Counted from the first letter of the stretch, positions 23,170 through 34,440 are shown. The stretch: DNA of 64,000 nt from Aporrectodea caliginosa (GCA_020284085.1 JACEVL010000293.1:48501-112500), one strand, 5' to 3'. Numbers and translations: made by a program. The notes: generated by a model from the letters alone, not told the origin.

Positions 23170-23425
23170 CAAACGTTGCACTCGTCGATGTGAACAATCG
23201 TGCCAATGGGCACTCTGTCTCTTTTATGTAATCGTATATCTCCAGATGTGAGTCCTATATCACCGTCGACCTCGATATACAGTTTCAGTTTTTTCTTTCG
23301 TTTCGCTCCATCGTTTCTAGATGAATCATCAGATTTCGTTCGAGATGAATCATCAGAGTTATCATTTTCAGAATCGTCTGTATCGTCTATATCGAAATCC
23401 GTAATGTCTGTCATGTAGCAGTAAC
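23170..23425 (-). CDS. SVWC module 1, opening exon with acidic insert
   Basis: 256 nt, acceptor TTGGCACAG, donor GTTTG|GTAAGA, phase 1 in and 2 out. It begins YCYMTDITDFDIDDTDDSEN, continues through Asp/Ser-rich sequence (DDSSRTKSDDSSRND) and a Lys/Arg patch (AKRKKKLK), then VDGDIGLTSGDI and VPIGTIVHIDECNVC. The plus-strand exon 39831-39981 has the same frame layout (YC at the start, DGxxGLTS in the middle, CxxC at the end) without the acidic insert. The insert could bind calcium or cationic partners; that is inference. Confidence 0.8.
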
Positions 23426-23429
23426 CTGT

Positions 23430-24529
23430 GCCAAAAACAAAGGCATGTAGTAGAGTCTTATTCAGTGGAGATGAATGTGTATATAAGAATAGGCCTATAT
23501 AGAGTGGGAGTAACTTAGGGAATAATGCTCTCGTTTAGATTTTGAGGAATGTATTGAACTTTACTACAAAAATTGTCACAACTGCAAAGAATATTCTAAT
23601 AAATTAATCATACATTCAATTTCACATGCTATCGCAAACTAAAATATCACTAATTAATACTTAATCGATAATAACAATAACAACTTAAAACAAGATATTT
23701 GATAATATTGCTTTCGCTACATAATTATGTAAAGTACTGGATCTACCAGAGTCAAGGCGGAAAGAATTTGACAATGTAAGAGAACATATTTCTCAGGAGG
23801 TGAGGACAAGTAGCCTACGAAAGTTTCCGGGTTTCAGAAGAGAAGTTAGATACCATAAATGTTTAAGTTTGCTCGTGCTTGCTCTCCTTGTTATAAGTGC
23901 AGTATTTCACATGGTTGATCATGGTCCACTGATACGGCTTCTCAGCACCTCATATCGACCCTGTATTCGCTTCAGCTGTTCCCAGTAGAGCGAATAATGA
24001 TAGTGACAACAAACTCAAACTGTACGGTTTGAACATCAGCTGTTCTGTTCGGTGTATCAGAGCTCAGTAAGCTCTAGGCTACATAATCGTACAAGGATGA
24101 CCACACTAAGATAATCACTGCTCTGTGAGCTCAGACATCCGACACACTTGTCTGTCTGTTGACTATTAAAGGATATTATGTAAATAAATTGCAGCAACGG
24201 ATGTCTTTCATTCTGTTGGCCTGATAGTTCAAAAAGCCAAATCTTCAGTCTGTTCTCAATCTGTCACAGTTGCAACTCATAATGCGGCACGACAGTCTAT
24301 TCGGTGGTGCGCTCCATCTGTACTCTTTCGATTGCGGGTTCGATCTTGGCGGACGCCGTCTAACGTTCCTGGGCAAGCTATTAGCGTCTCTGATTCCTAC
24401 GCATTGCCCTTACGGACGTAACCATTGCAGTGAATAAATATTAGCTCGGTCGTTATTCTGCAAGACCCGATATAGACTTTTCTAAATATTGTCCGCTTAA
24501 ACTTGCAACGAAACTCATGCTTAACCTAC
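23430..24529. other. Intron of the minus-strand gene
   Basis: No exon was recognised. A plus-strand frame at 23800-23988 has a hydrophobic stretch but no start context or family match. Around 24290-24370 a GCGGGTTCGATCTTGG word looks like a tRNA B box of an old SINE. Confidence 0.4.
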
Positions 24530-24547
24530 CTGAAATGGTTGTCAGAA
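24530..24547 (-). CDS. Mini-exon (LTTISG)
   Basis: An 18-nt exon, phase 1-1, with acceptor TTTTTTGCAG and donor TCAG|GTAGGT. It encodes (V)LTTISG. It belongs to the repeated intron-exon unit that also gives 25032 and 25774; the sequence after the donor (GTAGGTTAAGCATGAGTTTC) is nearly the same in the three. Confidence 0.6.
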
Positions 24548-25031
24548 CTGCAAAAAACACAAAAGAAACGGACAAAATTAATATTCAGACGAGTATTCAT
24601 TTATATTTCAATAAATAATAGGCACTAAATACGACTAATAGATCCATGTGGTTAATGATAATTAACAGCTTACTCTGCTTCTTCTAACTGCGTTCAGTTG
24701 GAATATTAAGACAGTTTTTTTCTTACGCTGTTATGACCATGTATGAGCTTTCATGCTGGCAAGCTTGATCCATTGCAATGCCGCCCATGCAATCATTTGA
24801 CTAAATTCATTCGCATAGAAGGTACGTTAGCAGTTCTGTTTCAAAGTCACGTCTTTAGCCTAAGTTCTATTGCGTAGTTCGAGAAAAACCCAAATCGATT
24901 TGCATGCATGAATGGATATATACATACATGCATAAATGCACACATAAATATGATTCTACTTATCTAGACAGGCTAAGATCATTTTTAGTTTTATAGACTT
25001 AAGCTTGCAACGAAACCCATGCCTAACCTAC

Positions 25032-25049
25032 CTGAAGGTGTTGGCGTGA
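25032..25049 (-). CDS. Thr/Pro mini-exon (TPTPSG)
   Basis: An 18-nt exon, phase 1-1, acceptor TTGTTTACAG, donor TCAG|GTAGGT. It encodes (V)TPTPSG. Confidence 0.62.
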
Positions 25050-25773
25050 CTGTAAACAACAAACAAGAAATGGACAAATCGTTAGACGAGTATTCAGTTG
25101 CATTTCGGTAAACAAACTGCAGGGCGCAAATTACAACAGATTGATCCCCGTGGTTCATTATTAGAGTACCACTTCCCACACAGATTCTGCTTCTACTAAC
25201 TGCGCCTGAATGGGACTTTATATTGCTGTTGCGACCATCGTATTCATCCCGTCAAGTTAGATCTACCGCAATGCCGACTAAGCAAACTGGTTTTGTACAT
25301 TCGTGCATCAAAATTATACATTAGCAAATACATAGTAAAGTCTGAAGATTCCGTAACATTAATATTCACTATTGTTGATTTCAGCTGACAACAACGAAAT
25401 CCTGAAATGCAAGCTGTCCACAAATCCTACGTAGGCCTACTTAAAAAGACTAGTATTTATAATAATGATTGCTTCTATTATTATGCTTTTAAATAAATGA
25501 ATTAACTAAATGAATAGCCTATAGTTTCGATATTATAGTTAGCAACTTAGATAGCGGCGGTGCATAACGTAGGCCTACAAGGCATCAACCTATGGCGCAC
25601 CAAAACGCAAGCTGTTTGAGGGCAAGTTGGTTGCCTATATGATTTATATTTACTCCATTGAGTACGTGTCAAAATAAGCCAATATGAGCTACGTCGTTAT
25701 TCTGTAACGCATGAGATAGAATTTGACAAGTTTTGTCCACTTAAACTAACAAAGAAACGCATGCCTAACCTAC

Positions 25774-25800
25774 CTATAGTAGTTGTTTCCTCTGTTGTAG
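25774..25800 (-). CDS. Thr-rich mini-exon (TTEETTTIG)
   Basis: A 27-nt exon, phase 1-1, acceptor TTATTTACAG, donor ATAG|GTAGGT. It encodes TTEETTTIG. It is the most upstream exon found for this gene; phase 1 at its start means at least one more exon should lie to the right. Confidence 0.62.
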   Translation of the reverse strand, partial: LQQRKQLL

Positions 25801-25809
25801 CTGTAAATA

Positions 25810-26611
25810 ACAAACACAAAATGATAAAATAGACGAGTTTGCACGTATAATTCAATAAATAATCAGCACTAAATACGACAGATAGATCCCTGTGGTTAGT
25901 GATAAGCGACCAACTTTCTCAATGGATTCTGCTTCTACTAACTGCGTCCAAATCGGATTTTATGTCGAAATTTATCTTTCACCTTTCGTAAACGCTTACA
26001 TCCTGATGCAAACCCTATGAGAAAATTCATTGGCTTATTATAGGACGCGTTAGTTACTGTATTGCAAAGTAATGTACTAAAGCTGAATTCAGTCTCAAGA
26101 CCTGCTAATTCAGTCAGTCATTCATTAATCCTAATAAATTAATTACTCAAGTTATTAAGTTTGATTTATTTACTCGTTCATTCATTCTTTCACTAAGATC
26201 ATTTATATGGCGCTTCTTTCAGATATAAAATCAGGATGTTTCCTGAGAGCAAGATTTTGCCATTTACTTCCCAGTTTCTGCCAGTACCAACTTCCACGGC
26301 TTAGTGAAACACGCATGCATACGCAACGTTCGTAGGGCATTTATGGAATGCACTTAGCATGAGCGAAGCATAAACTAAAACCGTTGATTTATGTGATGCA
26401 GGTCCATACTAGGCTCTTCATGTCTTTTCAGTTCATTGCAGCATAATTTCATTCCCACTATCCCACTATGTTTTGTAGACTGAGAACCTATTAAATTTGT
26501 ATAGGAACCATGTACCATACTCTCTTGATATTTTCGTGCATCCAGTATATCCCAGAGGTTTCTCCATAACATTAATTAGACTGAATGAAAAGGCTTGTTA
26601 ATTGTGCACAG
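25810..26611. other. Junction between the two divergent paralogous genes
   Basis: About 0.8 kb separates the most upstream exon found for the minus-strand gene from that of the plus-strand gene. It holds a LINE-like 3' tail word (TTATATGGCGCTTC near 26205) and no recognisable signal peptide exon in either direction. Confidence 0.5.
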
Positions 26612-26814
26612 GAACCAATGTCCATATTATCCTGGATTCCTCTTTCCGTTCCTCGGTCGAAGGACTTTGCGGAAACTACGACGGTGATGCTAGCAACGAC
26701 CCGGTCGACATCTCTGGACAACTGTTACTGAAGCCTGCGGAATTTGGTGCCCAGTGGAAAGTCTCCGGATCATGTCCAGAGCCAGATCCGGCTGAGGATT
26801 TGAATCCATGCACT
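26612..26814 (+). CDS. Mucin-like gene, exon a: C-terminal part of a VWD domain
   Basis: Acceptor is TTGTGCACAG and donor ACT|GTGAGT (phase 2 bases in, phase 0 out). It reads TNVHIILDSSFRSSVEGLCG, then NYDGDASNDPVD, ending CPEPDPAEDLNPCT. GLCGNYDGDxxND is the hallmark end of von Willebrand D domains. The N-terminal half of the domain (GDPHY...) is required upstream but is not visible within the window. Confidence 0.9.
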
Positions 26815-27283
26815 GTGAGTATACTTATTAATGTAATCTCTGTGTCGTGCCTTTGCTTTAACACGTGCTGAATCAGTTGACTATTGCATTGTTGATTTTA
26901 CATCGGAATGGAAGAGTTTCGAGAACAGTTCTAATATCTAGTATTTTGAACAGGTTTTATGGTTTACAAGTCGCTAGGCATCGTATATCAGGGCGAGGTA
27001 ATGTTGAGGATATTGAAATAATTAATAAGCTTAACTTTGAAAGAAGTCTTTTGATCAGTAGATACAATCTAAATCTATTCTAATACAACAAGCTTAACAT
27101 TGACAGTAGTTTCATACTTTAAATTAAGAAAGCATAAGTGGTTTTGTGGGTGCAGGCGTGAACTTAGTTTTTTTAAACATTTTAGCGGAACTCATCATCT
27201 TTCTTTTGTAACTGGTGTCTTCGTTGTTAATTAATGAGAACTGCAGATATCAACTTGTTCTGCATTCTTGTTCGGTCTGTTAG

Positions 27284-27417
27284 AATTCTCCAAAGAGAGA
27301 AGCTTGGGGTCGAGAACAATGCAAGATCATAACTGAGGGCAGTGTCTTCGCAGAATGTCGATTGGCAGTGTCGAATGCTGACACTTTCTACCAGGACTGT
27401 GTTTACGACTCATGCGG
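27284..27417 (+). CDS. Mucin-like gene, exon b: first half of C8
   Basis: Acceptor is TCTGTTAG and donor GCGG|GTACGA, phase 0 in and 2 out. It encodes AWGREQCKIITEGSVFAECR, ending FYQDCVYDSCG. The CxxxxxxxxxFxxC and (F)xxxCxYDxC pattern is that of the C8 domain that follows VWD in mucins, VWF, hemocytin and zonadhesin-like proteins. Confidence 0.9.
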
Positions 27418-28017
27418 GTACGACTAACCATTTTTACATGATTGGTCTGAAACCATCTCGCTAATGAAAAAACCCAAATATCTAACCTCTTGGCATTCAC
27501 AACTATTTAATCTAATCCAATAGAATACATTTTAGTCTATAATTGTAGTCTAGTCATTTCTAGTTGTATATGGCGGACTTCAGCTAAATCCAGGCTTATC
27601 TAGTCCAATCTAATCTGTTCCAGACTTGTCATTCGTTCCAACCTATTCTAAACCATTTCCTTCGATTTAATATCTAACATAGTTTTGTCTTACATCCCTT
27701 AAGTTTTTGTGTTGCAGCAAACATAGCATAGTTTAGGCTACGCGTAGGCCTATAGAGATATAGCCTAAAGATGATAGGACCTGAAATACTCAGCAAAGAA
27801 AGAAAACAGACGAGAGCGTGAACATACTCTGCCAGCATGCCCATTGCCCACTGATGCTTGTTCACCTGAGTGTTGTTTGGTAATTGGTTATATTAAAGAA
27901 TATACTTATTTACTCACTTACTTATATAGGTCCTATCTAATGTCCAAGGAAATGCTGGCAAAGTAGGCTATGTACGAAATATTTAATAGAGTATGATGAC
28001 GTTACATTACGTTACAG

Positions 28018-28127
28018 ATGTGATTCCGGAGGTGATTGCCAGTGTCTTTGCGCAGCGATTGCTGCCTTTGCTGACGAATGTGCAAGACATGACGCTTGCG
28101 TGAACTGGAGGTCACTGGACGTCTGTC
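28018..28127 (+). CDS. Mucin-like gene, exon c: second half of C8
   Basis: 110 nt, acceptor CGTTACAG, donor TGTC|GTAAGT, phase 2 in and 1 out. It reads [20 protein letters not shown], then [17 protein letters not shown]. This is the standard C8 ending (CxCxxIAAYAxxCxxxGxxxxWR). Confidence 0.9.
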
Positions 28128-28369
28128 GTAAGTGTCTGATATGACATCTAGACCTACCTTTGTGCATTTCTGACATCCGTTCTTCATATTAATTGTACCG
28201 TTTTTCTACCAATTTATATAGCACTCTCACAGAACAGAACCTCAGAGACATTTTCAGCAGGAGAATATCCTACAGCAGTCTTATTATAGTTGTTTGTGCT
28301 GTTGTTATGGTTGTTAATTATTATTATAACTTATTACTGAACAGGGTCTTCTCTCTGTTTTTGCTTTTA

Positions 28370-28565
28370 CCTCCACCAGGCAGAGTCATAACCTTCTCTG
28401 TCATTGGCCCCTCGACCTGGAATGGCCTCCCTCTGAACTCCGCTCCCTTCTAGAACCCCTTCTCAGTCATTCCTCTCTCAACTTAAGGTGATCCTAGAGC
28501 TTGGGTTAGCGCCTCTAGTAGTTCCCTTGAAGAATACTAATTCAAGCAATGAGTGAATGAATGAA
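28370..28565 (+). mobile_element. LINE 3' end in intron
   Basis: FSVIGPSTWNGLPLNSAP is the last conserved motif of the L2/CR1-like RT ORF (GPxxWNxLP). The tail GCGCCTCTAGTAGTTCCC and (AATG)n follow. Confidence 0.8.
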
Positions 28566-28884
28566 TGAACTTTTCGTATTATTATTATATTTTGTTTTTT
28601 TTGTTCGATTTTTTTCGGACAAACATAAGGCGCGTAAGGTCGCACGGAAATTCAAATCTGAGGCGAAGTTAGCAGTGACACGGGATATAGGAGAGTCTAT
28701 GAAAAACAGAACTATGAATTTTGAGGCGTTTCGTAGAGGATGAGAAAGAGATGAGTACCGGACAAACATTCTTTATCGCTTCAATTCCCCGAAGACAGCA
28801 ACACGAAAGGTACGAGAGTCTATGACGGAGCTACATCATCGAGGCTCAAACCATATGACCCATACCTGCAGATCGCTGTATGTC

Positions 28885-29060
28885 GATTAATATAAGGAAA
28901 GAGTAGGCTAGTGGTTAAAGGTAGGCAGGAGTTGTCAAATGGGGATGAAACGAGTGAGGTGGTTAACCGTTGCCCTCCCCACAGACAATTGTGGGTGTGC
29001 AACTTGTCCAGGGTCGCAACGCAGTGGCTTGAGGTAGATTCGATCCTGCAACCCTCCGGT
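28885..29060 (-). mobile_element. tRNA-derived SINE, second subfamily
   Basis: On the minus strand, GGTTGCAGGATCGAATCTACC (a B-box region) is followed by CAAGCCACTGCGTTGCGACC, CTGGACAAGTTGC and ACCCACAATTGTCTG. The copy at 34245-34440 has the same body. The body partly matches the other SINE group but the 3' half differs. Confidence 0.65.
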
Positions 29061-29068
29061 TAGAAGTC

Positions 29069-29164
29069 ATTATTAATGGTCTGCTTTACCAACAAAGATT
29101 GGACGCGACGGTGTAGCTTCAGCACCGCGTCTAGTCTTAGTTGGTAAGGCAGACCATTAATAAT
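29069..29164. repeat. Near-perfect inverted repeat (hairpin)
   Basis: Arms of about 46 nt beginning ATTATTAATGGTCTGC and ending GCAGACCATTAATAAT, with a loop of only a few bases. Arm mismatches are few. It lies in the intron between the C8 and TIL exons. Confidence 0.9.
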
Positions 29165-29805
29165 CTCAGTCTGAATTCTACAGGACGCCATCGCATCTGA
29201 TCGGAACAGTGAATTTGAATGAAAAACTGCACGCAGATCCACGCAAGCTAGAGAATTTTTATGCATTGACTTCAAGATCTGATATGCCTACAAACACATA
29301 ATTGGGATAATCTTACCTTTCATAGCCATCGAAGCTCGAATCATTATGCTGTGCTCTTGATGTTCTAGCACTGGAAATACGCTGATCTAAAAAATCATTC
29401 TTGTTATTTTCATGCTGACGGAAGATTAGGCCCTACTTTGTTTGAATTAAGAAACATTGATGCCGCTAGGAGTTAGTCTAGTGTGCTTCTTGACATGTAC
29501 AGTAGAGTGCATGCCTAGCTGTTGTGAGTCATGAGTTCGCAACACTTGACAGAACAATATATTGCAGATTAGTACGTTACTCTACCATTCAATTCAATGA
29601 ATCAACGTAACTTCTATGTCTAATGCAAAAAGCATCAACCTATGGCGCACCACGAACAAGCCGTAATCCAAGATTATGTACTCAAATAAATAAAGAAGAA
29701 AAGCCAAAAATAAAAGAACAAAAATATGAAACACTGACTTGAGCTAAAACGGCGAAACACGCTAATACTTGACTCATTGATGCAATGGTTGTCTGTGGTT
29801 TTCAG

Positions 29806-29952
29806 CCGTTATGTGTGAAGCTCCGAAGATCTATGTCCCTTGCCACACGGGATGCAAGGAAACGTGCCTTGGCAACGGGACGTCTCTGGATCCAGACTGC
29901 GAGTCGTTGACCGTTGAAGGATGCTACTGTCCCGAGGGAACTGTCGAGGATG
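29806..29952 (+). CDS. Mucin-like gene, exon d: TIL domain
   Basis: 147 nt, acceptor GGTTTTCAG, donor GATG|GTTAGT, phase 1-1. It encodes CEAPKIYVPCHTGCKETCLG, then DCESLTVEGCYCPEGTVEDG. Spacing of the cysteines is that of a trypsin-inhibitor-like domain, always found after VWD-C8 in this protein family, where it serves in assembly rather than inhibition. Confidence 0.9.
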
Positions 29953-30089
29953 GTTAGTTCTCGAATATTTTACTGTGCATTGTTTTGCTATCTGGCCATT
30001 TAAGCTCTTCATATTCCCTCTTGACTAGTCCTAGCTTTTCCTCCTCTATGTTCCCCTGATATACAATGAAGCCTCTCATTCAATGCTTT

Positions 30090-30212
30090 GGTTGTATATG
30101 TATATATAAATTTTGTTTGTTTGTTTGAATGTAATAATCTTGCCATGTACAGTGCTGTGCGTTTGTTAGTGCATCTCAATAAAGAATATACTTACTTACT
30201 TACTTATGTAAT
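30090..30212 (+). mobile_element. Short interspersed repeat ending in (ACTT)n
   Basis: AATCTTGCCATGTACAGTGC, then TGTGCGTTTGTTAGTGCATC and TCAATAAAGAATATACTTAC. A near-identical copy lies at 62865-62942 and a tail fragment at 27893. It looks like the 3' end of a retroposon with an ACTT repeat tail. Confidence 0.65.
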
Positions 30213-31030
30213 CTTAGATTTACTGATAACTAACATTATATAGTTTGAAGCAAACTCGTTTTCATCTTATTAGTTTTTCTTCGAGAGTGGCAATATATAA
30301 ATGTTCAAGTAAAAGTGCAAATAGAATAGTGTGTATCGCTATCTCTTGCGTTATTTATTTAATAAATTCTGATTTTTGTATACCTGTAGTACACGATCAG
30401 AAAGGAAAAAGTAAGTGTATCCTTTATTGAAAAGAACCAGCTGCTAACCACACTTTGGTGTACGTAACTCGTTAAATAGCTAGCCTAAAATGTAGGTATA
30501 AAGCATCCGTGTGACAAAGATTTTACGAGCAAGAAAATTTTCCATAGGTCTGATTCTATTGTGGGCTGGGGGTTCTGGGGCGTACCAGTATAAAACAGTT
30601 TTCACGAGGAAGGGTGGATTGCTGATGTAATACATGTTGCTGATGGGTTGCTGATGATGCTTTAATCCAGAAAAAACTGAAAGTCAGCTTTAATCCAGTT
30701 GTGGCAACCACCGAAAGCTGAAGCCGTAATACTTAGAGGAAATTTGTGTATGAGCAATATTTATGTATTTATGTATTTTATTTAATGGTTGGATATCAGA
30801 TAGAACGATATTTGTAAACAACTCTGGATGATAATCATTGCATCCAGATAGGTTAAAGCAAATATTAATCTTTCTACACCAATAACGAGGACAATTAAAC
30901 ATTCCAAACGTTCTACTTTTTACGGTTCGCTTTTCTATGAATACATTAATATAACCGTTTTTTCTTGACATTGTTTTAATTGAGAGTAAACATTCATTGT
31001 TGATAAATTCTTTGGTGGCTGTGTCTTTAG

Positions 31031-31127
31031 AAAACGGTCATTGTGTCAAGCGCGAGGAGTGTCCGTGCGTAATAGATGGCAAGACATATCCTGCTGGAAC
31101 GGTCGTCGAAGTTAACTGTCAAACTTG
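31031..31127 (+). CDS. Mucin-like gene, exon e: end of TIL and start of E/VWC-like module
   Basis: 97 nt, acceptor GTCTTTAG, donor ACTTG|GTAGGT, phase 1 in and 2 out. It reads ENGHCVKREECPCVIDGKTY, then PAGTVVEVNCQTC. It matches the usual CVxxxxCPCxxxGxxYxxGxxxxxxCxxC run after TIL. Confidence 0.9.
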
Positions 31128-32162
31128 GTAGGTTTCTTGGAGATGTTCCAGATCTGTTTCAACCACTGCCTTTCGCTTTAGATAGCGGAGATAAAGGAAA
31201 GTATAACATTGTTCTCTGTCAGCATACCCATGTGGAACCCATATATAGGACCCGTATAATTCCTATATGAACCCGTGTAGAGCCCATGCGGGTCCCATCT
31301 AGTAGGCTACCCATAGACATGCTGGAAATTTCTTTAACGAGACTCAGAGCTGATTAGGCATCTACCTCACAATTCTCGTCAGAGGGAGAATTTCTTGTTT
31401 GTATTCACTGCTGCTTTTTGCGGTTATCTTCCATCTAAAAAATCTCCAGCGCTACATAATTGTTGGCCATGGTAGCTGATTGGTCAGAGCGCTCGGTCTG
31501 TAATGCGGAGGGTAGACCTCAACTAGGCAAGACAGTGTGTTGCCTTAGAAAGAATGCAACCCAGGCCTTTGCTAATAAAACCTTTCGTAATTATGTTGAT
31601 GATAATGTTCTTTGGGATCGATGACGTGGTGGTTAATCTGGCGGACTGTTAACCCAGCAAGATTGGTTTGGATTTCCAGTCAGGGTCAAAGAAGAATGTT
31701 TTAACAGTTCTATTCGATGGTAGGCCTGCTCTTAGCAAAAGTTATCTTTTAACAAGTACACTGCCGACAAACTATCTGTGTTCTTAACCTCGCCTTTATA
31801 TATTAAGGCTAAGAAAGCAAAGTCGCTAACACTTCAAAATCATGGCTGCCTCTCAAGGCTAACTTACGAAGCTGCTGATGCTTCTGATCCAATAACAATA
31901 ATGAGAAAATATTTATTCCTAAAATAAAACCCGCTTTGAAGATCAATTTGCAGAGCACCATTGTAGTTGGTCTACTAAACCAATCAATTAGTCTGGCTTC
32001 AACGAGTGTATCTTCTTCCGCGAGCCACTGACTTGCCTCCAGCCATCACCCTTGAAGTAAACGTGAGAGCACCAGTGGATTGATGCGCTGACTAAAGTGT
32101 ATGTGGAGGAGGTTAACATGGCAGCTGCTCACACCTTTGCTTTTCTCTTTCTTGTTCTACAG

Positions 32163-32323
32163 CACATGCACAAACGGACAGTTGGAATGTGTCGGCAAAA
32201 AGTGCTTACCGTTATGTGCGGACGGTTATATCATGTGCGATGATGAGACTCAATGCATCAACGCCAATTACACATGCGATACTATGTTCGACTGTGATGA
32301 CAACTCAGACGAAACGCACTGCA
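32163..32323 (+). CDS. Mucin-like gene, exon f: E-module end and LDLa 1
   Basis: 161 nt, acceptor TTCTACAG, donor TGCA|GTAAGT, phase 2 in and 1 out. TCTNGQLECVGKKCLPLC closes the previous module; then MCDDETQCINANYTCDTMFD and CDDNSDETHC form an LDL-receptor class A domain with its acidic calcium site (DxNSDExxC). An in-frame ATG at 32101 upstream of the acceptor opens a hydrophobic frame through it, but it lies in the intron. Confidence 0.87.
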
Positions 32324-32980
32324 GTAAGTTGTCCGCTAAAAGATAATATTTTGTTATAAGGTCATTTAGACCAGAAAATATTCAGCTGACGCAATTCATC
32401 CTGTAGTACAGCGAAAACTAGCTATCAAGGCAATATCAGAACAATTAGCATGAGACTTTTCATTCTTACAAATCGAAGTTAATAATGATAAATTAGTAGG
32501 ACCATTATCATAATTATGCATAATATGGCCAAATTATTTATAGACTTTTAATTATGCAATTTAAAGATTTATGGTAGAATCCCGATTATCAAAGATGTAT
32601 TTCAATCATTAAGCTGTGTGTAGGTAATGGAAGCAAAATAGATAACAATAATGTACACTGTCCAATTCATTGGAACAGGTATCCTCTGAACAGCTTTGGT
32701 CCAGATGGGTATACCAATTTATTGTTACGACACATACTGTAATGTTTAGATCCCATTGAAACCATGCCCGCAGCGTTCTGAGAAGGACCTGAACAAAAGC
32801 TCATAATAATGATTCATATCGGACTGTAGGCGGGGTTTTGTAGGCACGCTATATTAACGTTTTAAATTCACAATGAAATTGTTGGTTTAAATAGGGTCAA
32901 TATAAGGACAAAAGGTTGTTTTACTTAAATTGCTCATATGATTAAATGCCGTGATTGAATTCAATTTGTCTGTTGATCAG

Positions 32981-33094
32981 ATCACACCTGTCCACATCAG
33001 TTCAAATGTCAAGACAACAACGATTGTATTTCAAAGAACTTTGTATGCGATGGTCATCGAGATTGTGAAGATGGATCAGATGAGGAAGACTGCC
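32981..33094 (+). CDS. Mucin-like gene, exon g: LDLa 2
   Basis: 114 nt, phase 1-1, acceptor GTTGATCAG, donor TGCC|GTAAGT. It reads [20 protein letters not shown], then [16 protein letters not shown]. This is a complete class A repeat with the D-x-S-D-E calcium motif, encoded by one exon as is usual for shuffled LDLa modules. Confidence 0.92.
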
Positions 33095-33699
33095 GTAAGT
33101 AACTGCACTTATGATACATCCTATCAAATTGATCCGCACACACTTACGAGATACATGTCAGTATAAGAAGCAAATACAGGGACTTCTCGATATGTAAACT
33201 CCGACCAACAGGAAGTCCCGGGAAAGAGTTGCTAGAAAGAACGCTCCATTTGCTCGTTCCATTTTCTTGCTGTTCGAAAATCTGATTCCTATACTATCCT
33301 TCGCGCTAAGCTTCATAAGTACCTTTTTCATTCTGTTTATTGTATTCAGTGTTGGTCGTCTTAGGTACAGAGCAAAACGCTTACAAATTTGTTATTTCGT
33401 GATTTTGGCACACTTTTTGCGATCGACGAATGCAGTACATAGCAGTAGTTAGTAAGCCTATGCTTTTTATACAATGCAATATATTGCAGTACAGCACCGT
33501 TGAGTATAGTATGGGTAAGTGTAGTGCTTGACGTTCGGTTAAGCGCGCACATTGCAATGCAAGATAGTGCAATATAGCACAATAGAATACAATGTAATAT
33601 TATACAGTGGGTTACAATAAAATAAAACTCGTTCTTAATAATGTCCCATGAATTCAGAGTTCGCAAATGCATTATTTTGTGTCGTCTTGTTTTCTGCAG

Positions 33700-34050
33700 C
33701 GCTCTGTCACCATCCGGACTACATACCCTGCCTAACACGAGCTCCGTACACTGCAGGGCCAACTGAAGCGCCAACACGAGCTCCGTACACTGCAGGGCCA
33801 ACTGAAGCGCCAACACGAGCTCCGTACACTGCAGGGCCAACTGAAGCGCCTACACGAGCTCCGTACACTGCAGCGCCCACTGAAGCGCCTACACGTGCTC
33901 CGTACACTGCTGGGCCAACTGAAGCGCCAACACGAGCCCCGTACACTGCAGGTCCAACTGATTCGCCAACTGCAGGACCAACAATAGCTCCACATACTGC
34001 AGCGCCAACACAAGCTCCATATACTGCAGCACCAACTAAAGTGACAACGG
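33700..34050 (+). CDS. Mucin-like gene, exon h: Pro/Thr tandem repeats
   Basis: 351 nt, phase 1-1, acceptor TTTCTGCAG, donor ACGG|GTATGT. After LCHHPDYIPC it carries about six copies of the 13-residue unit RAPYTAGPTEAPT (39-bp DNA repeat) and then degenerate units (GPTIAPHTAAPTQAPYT). Such Pro/Thr arrays are dense O-glycosylation sites in mucins. The antisense frames across it are shadows. Confidence 0.9.
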
Positions 34051-34244
34051 GTATGTTTTAATCAATGTATTGTTTATTTTTATTTGAGAATGTATGCATG
34101 GATATAAATTCGTAGAGGTGAGCTGCAGGTTGTATAAAAAAAAGCGTGTGTATGAGTTATACATCTCTTTACATAATAAAATTTGAACGTCACTCCACAA
34201 GGTGTTTTGCGTTAGGTATGCCTTTTATTTACCTGCTACACCTC

Positions 34245-34440
34245 TGGTATTTGGGACGCAGTGGTGTAATGGGACGAGGTGGTGTAGCGGCATGATGTAA
34301 CCAGATCGTCGTTTGTTGTAATCTACCTCAGGCCACTTCGTAACGACCTTGGACAAGTTGCTAACCCACAATTGTCTGCGAGGAAGGTAACGGGAAACCA
34401 GCTCAATCATATAATTCACGGGTGGCTTAAAAGCCATTGG
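34245..34440 (+). mobile_element. tRNA-derived SINE, second subfamily
   Basis: GGTGGTGTAGCGGCATGATG (A-box region) and a weak B box, then CTCAGGCCACTTCGTAACGA and AACCCACAATTGTCTGCG. The body matches 28885-29060 in the opposite orientation. Confidence 0.6.

Noticed and set aside
32101..32162. ATG at 32101 with a hydrophobic stretch leading into the LDLa exon, looking like a signal peptide start
   Set aside because: The acceptor at 32162 and phase with the exon at 31031-31127 show that this is the pyrimidine-rich end of an intron. An alternative promoter is possible but has no support.
33719..34013. Antisense frames with regular YGARVGASVG-type repeats
   Set aside because: They are shadows of the 39-bp coding repeat on the plus strand, which has matching splice sites and phase.
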